Below, piece after piece: positions 43,310-48,909 of a stretch of 48,909 nt of DNA. Below the pieces are notes generated by a model. The model ran no database searches, had not been told where the DNA came from, and was given only the letters and a program-made list of their open reading frames with translations. Made by a program: the position numbers and the translations under genes. Every line of letters begins with the position of its first letter. The stretch's first letter is position 1. Origin of the DNA: Mesobacillus selenatarsenatis SF-1 (GTDB lineage: Bacteria > Bacillota > Bacilli > Bacillales > Cytobacillaceae); contig NZ_BASE01000124.1 of assembly GCF_000813125.1 (NCBI RefSeq), positions 1-48,909 of the forward strand. The letters are read 5' to 3'.

Positions 43310-45205
43310 ATGTGTGGCTTTATCGGTTGTGTACATGAAAATACACAGGAATTCAGCAGCGATGACAAGCAGCTGTTTAAAAATATGAATGACATCATCA
43401 CCCACCGTGGTCCTGATGATGATGGATATTTCTATGATGAGCATATCCAGTTCGGCTTCCGCCGTCTGAGCATCATCGACCTTGAGGCTGGCCATCAGCC
43501 ATTGACGTATGAAAATGAGCGCTACTGGATTATTTTCAACGGAGAAATCTACAACTATCTTGAACTTCGTGAAGAGTTGATTGAAGAAGGGCTGACCTTC
43601 GAAACTCATTCCGACACTGAAGTCATCATTGCCCTATACAGTCATTATAAAGAGCAGGCTGTTGACAAGCTTCGCGGGATGTTCGCGTTTGTCATCTGGG
43701 ATAAAGAGGAGCAGCTTCTTTACGGTGCGCGTGACCATTTCGGCATTAAGCCATTTTTCTACTTTGAAGATGAAAATCGCACATTCTTCGGGTCTGAAAA
43801 GAAGAGCATTTTGCTAGCGCTTGAGAATGATGTTCTTGATTACAAAGCACTACAGCATTATTTGACTTATCAATTCGTGCCAGAACCTAATACAATGTCC
43901 GAAGGCATTTACAAGCTTGAGCCAGGGCATTATTTTACAAAGAAAATCGGTTCGCCGATGGAAATCAAGCGTTACTGGAAAGCGAGCTTCTCGCCGATCC
44001 ATAAATCAGAGGATGAATTCACGAAGGAGATCAGGGATGTCCTGTTCGAATCGGTAAAAATCCACATGCGCAGTGATGTGCCAGTTGGTTCTTTCCTTTC
44101 TGGCGGAATTGATTCTTCGATCATCGCATCGATTGCGAAGCAGTATCATCCTTCAATCAAGACATTCTCTGTTGGGTTTGAACAAAATGGCTTCAGCGAG
44201 ATTGATGTCGCGAAGGAAACGGCTGATAAACTCGGAGTTGAAAACATCAGCTATGTGATCAGTCCGCAGGAATATATGGATGAACTTCCGAAAATCATGT
44301 GGCATATGGATGATCCGCTTGCTGACCCGGCTGCTATCCCTTTGTACTTTGTTGCCCGTGAAGCAAGGAAGCATGTAACGGTTGTCCTATCCGGAGAAGG
44401 TGCGGATGAACTGTTCGGAGGATATAACATTTATCGCGAGCCGCAGGACCTTGAAATGTTCAACAAGATTCCCCAGGTAGGAAAGTCGATGCTGAAGGGC
44501 ATTTCGAAAATGATGCCAGAGGGCATGAGGGGCAAGAGCTTCATCGAACGCGGTGTGACGCCAATGGAAGAGCGTTACATTGGAAACGCGAAGATGTTCA
44601 CTGAAAAAGAGAAGAGCGAGCTGCTCCACGTTTATAATGGACAGTATGATTACAGGGATATCACGAAGCCTCTTTATCGCGAGAGCAGAGGCTACGACCC
44701 GGTTGATACAATGCAATATATTGATATCCACACTTGGATGCGCGGGGATATTTTATTGAAGGCTGATAAAATGACGATGGCTCATTCTTTGGAGCTTCGT
44801 GTTCCATTCCTGGATAAAATCGTTTTTGAAACAGCTTCAAAGATTCCTACAAGCTTAAAAACAGCTAACAACACAACCAAGTACATTTTGCGTAAAGCTG
44901 CTGAAGGCGTTGTACCTGATCACGTTCTTACTCGCAAAAAGCTTGGCTTCCCGGTGCCAATAAGACACTGGCTGAAGAATGAAATGAATGACTGGGCAAA
45001 AAACATCATCAAGGAAAGCAACACAGAGCATCTTATCAATAAGTCTTACTTATTGAAGCTACTGGATGACCACTGCCAGAACAAAGCTGACAACAGCCGT
45101 AAAATCTGGACGGTGCTGATGTTCATGATGTGGCATGATGTTTATGTCGAAAAAAAATACTCCTTCCAGAAGGAGTATGAGACTCAGAAAGTTTTACAAT
45201 CTTAA
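43310..45205 (+). CDS. asnB: Asparagine synthase (glutamine-hydrolysing)
   Basis: Amidates aspartate with glutamine nitrogen and ATP. 631 aa; start ATG 43310 gives MCGFIGC with the catalytic N-terminal Cys2 exposed after Met removal, so the in-frame upstream frame from 43259 is rejected. GATase II domain 1-210 (THRGPDDDGY), synthetase domain 230-600 with PP-loop SFLSGGIDSSIIAS and GEGADELFGGY. GGAGAAGG upstream. Ends three bases from the stop of the convergent peptidase gene. Confidence 0.96.
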   Translation: MCGFIGCVHENTQEFSSDDKQLFKNMNDIITHRGPDDDGYFYDEHIQFGFRRLSIIDLEAGHQPLTYENERYWIIFNGEIYNYLELREELIEEGLTFETHSDTEVIIALYSHYKEQAVDKLRGMFAFVIWDKEEQLLYGARDHFGIKPFFYFEDENRTFFGSEKKSILLALENDVLDYKALQHYLTYQFVPEPNTMSEGIYKLEPGHYFTKKIGSPMEIKRYWKASFSPIHKSEDEFTKEIRDVLFESVKIHMRSDVPVGSFLSGGIDSSIIASIAKQYHPSIKTFSVGFEQNGFSEIDVAKETADKLGVENISYVISPQEYMDELPKIMWHMDDPLADPAAIPLYFVAREARKHVTVVLSGEGADELFGGYNIYREPQDLEMFNKIPQVGKSMLKGISKMMPEGMRGKSFIERGVTPMEERYIGNAKMFTEKEKSELLHVYNGQYDYRDITKPLYRESRGYDPVDTMQYIDIHTWMRGDILLKADKMTMAHSLELRVPFLDKIVFETASKIPTSLKTANNTTKYILRKAAEGVVPDHVLTRKKLGFPVPIRHWLKNEMNDWAKNIIKESNTEHLINKSYLLKLLDDHCQNKADNSRKIWTVLMFMMWHDVYVEKKYSFQKEYETQKVLQS

Positions 45206-45208
45206 AAA

Positions 45209-46090
45209 TCAGGGAAGGTAGGTAATTGCTTGCCTTCCCATCTGCACCCAGGCTTCCACGAAGTCTTTCATGGGTGCTTTTTTATTTTTCTCACCAGTTA
45301 ACGGGTCGTTGAAATAAACGGAATTTTCATCATAGCCGGTGACCAATACAGAATGCTCTTTTGTGGTAACTTTGACTTCTCCATTAGGTGTATACCATGT
45401 TTGGAAAAAGCTATCGTCCAATCTTTTATATTCAGTGTTCGTGATGATCCATACTGGCCGGTTATCTGATAAGTGGATTTTAAGTTCCGGGAATTCTGCG
45501 CCTGTTAGGTCCTTTATTTTTCCAGGAAGATATTGTTTTGCCAGTTCAGCAATCGGTTTGTGATAGACACCCAGTCCTGGTTGGGTATAGGTATACATAT
45601 TGCCGACAAATCCTTCATGAGGATCGCCAAAATAGATTTTGCCATTATTGAGCCGGTATTCAGCTGGATTTTTCTTTACTTCCCTGGCAAGTGTCAGCTT
45701 GTCCACTTGAACACCCTGGTACTGCAGGAGCATGGCGAGACTTGTGACTTCACATCCTCTTGGGAGTTCAGGCATCTGCCAGATGACCGGAGCATCCAGG
45801 AGAACCTGGTTTTTTATTGGGATGATTTCAGGTTTGTATTCTTCTATGATGGCAGCTGACTGTCGTGGCGCACTTGGTTCGGGCTCATCAAGCCATTGTT
45901 TGACCGACTGGACAGCCTTGGCGACATGTGAAGCCTGCAGGTTCTCGAACAGGAAGGCACCGGCCACCGATGTAAAAACAAACATGAACATCAAGATGGA
46001 TTTTATCATGCTATTTTGATTTCGGATTAACAGAAAAAACAAGACTAGCAGAGGTACAACAGCCGCAATTGATATATATGACATATCCAC
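45209..46090 (-). CDS. C39-family peptidase-like membrane protein
   Basis: About 293 aa. Two N-terminal helices (IAAVVPLLVLFFLL, then SILMFMFVFTSVAGAFLF), a linker, and a C39-like papain-fold domain (residues 105-293). Catalytic Cys in PELPRGCEVTSLAMLL, His in TTKEHSVLVTGYDE and Asn/Asp in VYFNDPL. Probably cleaves a peptide outside the membrane; substrate unknown. The longest frame starts at ATG 46114 without ribosome site; GTG 46090 has AGGTG six bases upstream; ATG 46084 is also possible. The last codons form one arm of a hairpin that seems to be its own terminator. Confidence 0.82.
   Translation of the reverse strand: MDMSYISIAAVVPLLVLFFLLIRNQNSMIKSILMFMFVFTSVAGAFLFENLQASHVAKAVQSVKQWLDEPEPSAPRQSAAIIEEYKPEIIPIKNQVLLDAPVIWQMPELPRGCEVTSLAMLLQYQGVQVDKLTLAREVKKNPAEYRLNNGKIYFGDPHEGFVGNMYTYTQPGLGVYHKPIAELAKQYLPGKIKDLTGAEFPELKIHLSDNRPVWIITNTEYKRLDDSFFQTWYTPNGEVKVTTKEHSVLVTGYDENSVYFNDPLTGEKNKKAPMKDFVEAWVQMGRQAITYLP
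45213..45241 (-). terminator. Terminator hairpin embedded in the end of the C39 gene
   Basis: On the minus strand GGGAAGGC, AAGCAATTACCTA and CCTTCCC form a stem; the stop TGA comes right after it and is followed by TTTTT. The hairpin is therefore coding sequence for the last residues. For asnB on the plus strand there is no T run after it. Confidence 0.65.
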
Positions 46091-46176
46091 ATCGATCACC
46101 TGGCCCGTCCGCATATTTTAAAAATTGCAGGGTATAATATATAAATTAATATCGGACTGATGCGGGATTTGTTTAA

Positions 46177-46701
46177 TCAATCATTGTCTTTGTTTTGTAG
46201 GTTTTTATAATATTGTCCTTTTTCGGCATACTCTCTTGAAATTCGCTCCATGTCTCGGATGTCGTCTTCATTCAGCTCGCGGATGACCTTTGCTGGGCGT
46301 CCGAATGCCAGTGTGTTCGGCGGGATTTTTTTACCTTGAGGGACAAGGCTGCCGGCGCCAATGAAAGCACCTTCTCCGATTTCAGCCTGATCGAGGATGA
46401 TTGAGCCCATCCCGATTAATGCTTTTTTTCGGATGATACAGCTGTGGAGGACGACCTGGTGGCCAACAGTCACTTCATCCTCAAGAATTAGCGGATTATT
46501 TGGACTTTGATGGAGGACAGAGTTATCCTGTATATTCACTTTATTACCGATAATAGTGGGAGCGACGTCGCCACGGATTGAGGTGTTGAACCAGACGCTC
46601 GATTCCTCGCCGATTTCGACATCCCCGCTAATCGTTACATAATCTGCAATAAAAGCTGAATCCGCTATTTTAGGTGTCTTGCCTTTGTATGGATACATCA
46701 T
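46177..46701 (-). CDS. ytoA: YtoA, gamma-carbonic-anhydrase-like hexapeptide protein
   Basis: 174 aa left-handed beta-helix (repeats such as ADYVTISGDVEIGEESSVWF and IGMGSIILDQAEIG) with His in VLHQSP and GHQVVLHSC as potential zinc ligands and NIQDNSVLH. Gamma-CA/PaaY-like; enzymatic role unproven. ATG with AGGAG upstream on the minus strand. Confidence 0.92.
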   Translation of the reverse strand: MMYPYKGKTPKIADSAFIADYVTISGDVEIGEESSVWFNTSIRGDVAPTIIGNKVNIQDNSVLHQSPNNPLILEDEVTVGHQVVLHSCIIRKKALIGMGSIILDQAEIGEGAFIGAGSLVPQGKKIPPNTLAFGRPAKVIRELNEDDIRDMERISREYAEKGQYYKNLQNKDND

Positions 46702-46815
46702 TTAATACACTCCTAAATAAAATAGATTTAATCAATGCTTTCATTTTTATTTTTCACTAATTATATATTATAGTTCTTTTAAAGAAAGAAAAAGTATTTG
46801 AGTGGGGGAATGGTC

Positions 46816-47619
46816 ATGTGGAAATGGGAAGCTGACGGGGATGCTAAGGCTGTAATCGTTATGATTCATGGTGCCCTCGAGCATCACAGGCGTTACGGAT
46901 GGCTAATTGAAGCTTGGCGCTCATCGGGATTTCATGTCATAATGGGTGATTTGCCTGGACAGGGCATGACAACAAGAGCAAACCGTGGCCATATTGATTC
47001 ATTTGATGAATACATTTTGGAAGTGAAAGAATGGGTCGAGGCAGCCTATGAATTTGACTTGCCAGTATTTTTGCTCGGCCATAGTATGGGAGGACTTGTA
47101 GCGATCCGCATGCTGCAAGAGGAACGTGTCGAAATTGCCGGACTCATTTTGTCATCGCCATGTCTTGGTTTGGTCAATTATCCTTCTAAAATGCTGGATA
47201 TGCTTTCGCACGGCTTGAATGTCATTGTTCCGACTTTCCGAATCGCATCAGGTCTGTCAGTCGAGATGGCAACCAGGAATGAAGATGTGAGGGCGGTCGA
47301 CGCGAATGACTCACTATACATTACGAAGGTATCGGTGCGCTGGTACCGCGAGCTGGCAGCGGCAATGGAGCAAGCCTTTGAAAACATGGGGAAGGTCCAG
47401 GACGTTCCGACGCTCTTGCTGCAGGGCGGCGATGATCGCATTGTTGATAAACGTTCTGTTAAGGAATGGTTCAACAATGCTCCGCTGTCTGAAAAAAGAT
47501 ATAAAGAATGGCCGAACTGCTATCATGAGGTGTTCAACGAACCTGAACGCGAAGAGATTTTTGATTATGCGCATGATTTTGTCATCAGCCAGCTGAAGGC
47601 AATTGGTTATGTTTACTAG
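46816..47619 (+). CDS. ytpA: YtpA, phospholipase/monoacylglycerol-lipase-like hydrolase
   Basis: 267 aa alpha/beta hydrolase: HGALEHHRRYGWL, GDLPGQGMTTRANRGH, nucleophile LGHSMGGLVAIR (Ser about 97), Asp in GGDDRIVDK and His in CYHEVFNEPERE. The B. subtilis homolog is a lysophospholipase linked to bacilysocin; inferred. Start ATG 46816 (MWKWEAD) has GGGGG seven bases upstream and matches my memory of YtpA. ytpB follows 38 bases later. Confidence 0.93.
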   Translation: MWKWEADGDAKAVIVMIHGALEHHRRYGWLIEAWRSSGFHVIMGDLPGQGMTTRANRGHIDSFDEYILEVKEWVEAAYEFDLPVFLLGHSMGGLVAIRMLQEERVEIAGLILSSPCLGLVNYPSKMLDMLSHGLNVIVPTFRIASGLSVEMATRNEDVRAVDANDSLYITKVSVRWYRELAAAMEQAFENMGKVQDVPTLLLQGGDDRIVDKRSVKEWFNNAPLSEKRYKEWPNCYHEVFNEPEREEIFDYAHDFVISQLKAIGYVY

Positions 47620-47657
47620 AAGGTGTTGTTTTACATGGAAAGGATGAAGGTGTATAC

Positions 47658-48752
47658 ATGTTGATTCCATCAATGCCAATCAGTTTAATGTACCGTGTAT
47701 ACAAACAAGTCCTGCCTCAAGTGCACAGGGAGCTGGCGTACTGGAAGAGCAGGGCAGAGGAGATTCCGAACCAAGAATTAAGAAAACAGGCACTGGCCAG
47801 TATCGAGCATAAAACCTTCCATTGCGAAGGAGGCTCGATTTTGAGCCTGACTGCGAAAAAGAATTACAAAACAGCGATCCGTTTCATAGTTGCTTACCAG
47901 ACGATCAGCGATTACCTGGATAATCTTTGTGATCGCAGTACATCATTGGATCCAGCCGATTTCGCTGCGCTGCATGAATCAATGGCAGACGCTTTGAATC
48001 CGGGCCGCCAATTGAAAAATTATTACCGGGAGCGGGAGGACCAGAATGACGGGGGATATCTCATTGAGCTGGTGACTGTCTGCAGGGAAGTCCTGTCGGA
48101 GCTAGATCACTTCGAGGATATCCAACATCATCTGAGCGAGCTTTGTGATTATTATTGCGATTTGCAAATCCACAAGCATGTTGAGGTAAAAGACCGTGTG
48201 CCAAGGCTGCAAACATGGTTTGACGGCCACCGTGACAACATTCCCGAGATGGAGTGGTATGAATTCTCAGCGTGCACCGGCTCGACACTTGGTATCTTTT
48301 GCCTCGTATCCTACGCGCTCCGCGATGATTTTAAACCCGAATATGCCGACAGCATTCGCAACGGATATTTTCCTTACATACAAGGCCTTCACATCCTGCT
48401 CGATTATTTCATCGACCAGGAAGAGGACCGCGAAGGCGGCGATTTGAACTTCTGTTTTTACTATGAAAATGAAGAAGCTTTGTTTGAGCGGCTTCGACAT
48501 TTCGTGGAAAACGCTGATCATCATACAGCCAAGCTTCCGCATCAAAGATTCCATAAACTGATTAACCGGGGCCTCTTAGGCGTTTACCTGTCCGATGAAA
48601 AAGTAAGACGCCAGGAAAGAATCAGGAAGCTGGCCAGGGAAATGATCAAGACAGCTGGCCCCGTCAGCTACTTCTTTTATATTAATGGACGAGCTTACCG
48701 GTCATTACAGAGGTGGGTTCCTTCGGGAGTGGTTAAGGCGTTTATTAAATGA
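47658..48752 (+). CDS. ytpB: Tetraprenyl-beta-curcumene synthase-like protein (DUF2600)
   Basis: 364 aa, all-helical. Asp-rich motif SDYLDNLCDRS (about residues 87-97) for Mg-diphosphate, and LLDYFIDQEEDREGG (about 248-262) as second acidic cluster. The B. subtilis homolog YtpB makes C35 sesquarterpenes from heptaprenyl diphosphate; the same substrate side-chain precursor is used for menaquinone-7. ATG with GAAGGTG upstream; downstream partner of ytpA, closed by a terminator. Confidence 0.93.
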   Translation: MLIPSMPISLMYRVYKQVLPQVHRELAYWKSRAEEIPNQELRKQALASIEHKTFHCEGGSILSLTAKKNYKTAIRFIVAYQTISDYLDNLCDRSTSLDPADFAALHESMADALNPGRQLKNYYREREDQNDGGYLIELVTVCREVLSELDHFEDIQHHLSELCDYYCDLQIHKHVEVKDRVPRLQTWFDGHRDNIPEMEWYEFSACTGSTLGIFCLVSYALRDDFKPEYADSIRNGYFPYIQGLHILLDYFIDQEEDREGGDLNFCFYYENEEALFERLRHFVENADHHTAKLPHQRFHKLINRGLLGVYLSDEKVRRQERIRKLAREMIKTAGPVSYFFYINGRAYRSLQRWVPSGVVKAFIK

Positions 48753-48766
48753 TAGTGAATTTGTGA

Positions 48767-48796
48767 AAAAGCCGGGTAATGAATCCTGGCTTTTTT
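48767..48796 (+). terminator. Terminator of ytpAB
   Basis: AAAAGCCGGG/CCTGGCTTTT around TAATGAAT with TTTTTT. Confidence 0.9.
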
Positions 48797-48828
48797 GGTT
48801 TTGACAATTTGAATTGCCCGGTCTCAGT

Positions 48829-48909
48829 TCAAGAGGGAAAAACGGGGAACATAACCCCCAGAAATGTGCCCCGTTCCTGTCCAAGAGGGAAAACGGGAAC
48901 ATAAACCCT
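48829..48909. repeat. 52-bp-spaced repeat at right edge, core CAAGAGGGAAAA
   Basis: CAAGAGGGAAAA(A)CGGG(G)AACATAA occurs at 48830 and again at 48882, 52 bases apart. Between them AACGGGG and CCCCGTT form an inverted repeat. The window ends inside the second copy, so the array may continue. Confidence 0.8.

Overview
The window looks like a chromosomal segment of a Bacillaceae member (low-to-moderate GC Firmicute, Bacillus/Mesobacillus-like). The evidence is a 5S rRNA followed by 21 tRNA genes in the order I know from the B. subtilis trnB cluster, strong AGGAGG-type ribosome sites with frequent TTG/GTG starts, a SAM-I riboswitch, a T-box, and a gene order close to the glg - men - ytj/ytk/ytl/ytm - pckA - metK - asnB - ytoA - ytpA - ytpB segment of B. 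subtilis. Species was not determined.

Layout. 1-2520: the end of an rRNA operon (5S) and the tRNA cluster, which contains two extra exact 5' tRNA halves, closed by a terminator. 2520-3078: AT-rich gap. 3079-11035: glycogen operon glgB-glgC-glgD-glgA-glgP on one strand with overlapping ends (branching enzyme, ADP-glucose pyrophosphorylase and its non-catalytic partner, glycogen synthase, phosphorylase). 11036-15400: an accessory stretch with a DMT transporter, a ferritin-like/cupin fusion, a DUF2243 membrane protein with no canonical start where one is expected, an anchored His-containing extracytoplasmic protein, and the zinc-finger protein YteA. 15502-24213: menaquinone synthesis, with menA divergent from menF-menD-menH-menB-menE-menC. 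24214-25895: flavohaemoglobin hmp behind an Fnr-like site. 25896-29506: a second-type methionyl-tRNA synthetase under a methionine T-box, an alpha/beta hydrolase and a CPBP protease. 29537-34359: small stress and metal genes (DUF1540, a zinc-binding lipoprotein behind a Zur-like box, beta-carbonic anhydrase, YidD/YtjA, YtzI, Dps, DUF6154, a conserved small protein, Nudix YtkD). 34522-37125: an ABC importer (ytlA-ytlC-ytlD). 37247-39552: ytmA, ytmB and a DUF3231 protein. 39557-48796: pckA with a cre-like operator, metK behind a SAM riboswitch, asnB, a C39-like peptidase, ytoA, ytpA and the terpene synthase ytpB.

The most unusual content lies between genes. Sizeable gaps, mostly between convergent genes (about 11.1, 14.3 and 34.4 kb, plus 24.3 and 48.8 kb), hold short locally amplified repeats with spacings near 20-21 bp or near 50-53 bp. 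Four of the five share a degenerate core like TTTAT(T/A)RGC. One array has been captured into the 3' end of a coding sequence. The second unusual item is the pair of exact 5' tRNA halves, both broken at the same tRNA position (26/27) and each placed directly upstream of its intact parent tRNA.

All calls come from reading the sequence. No database search or folding program was run.
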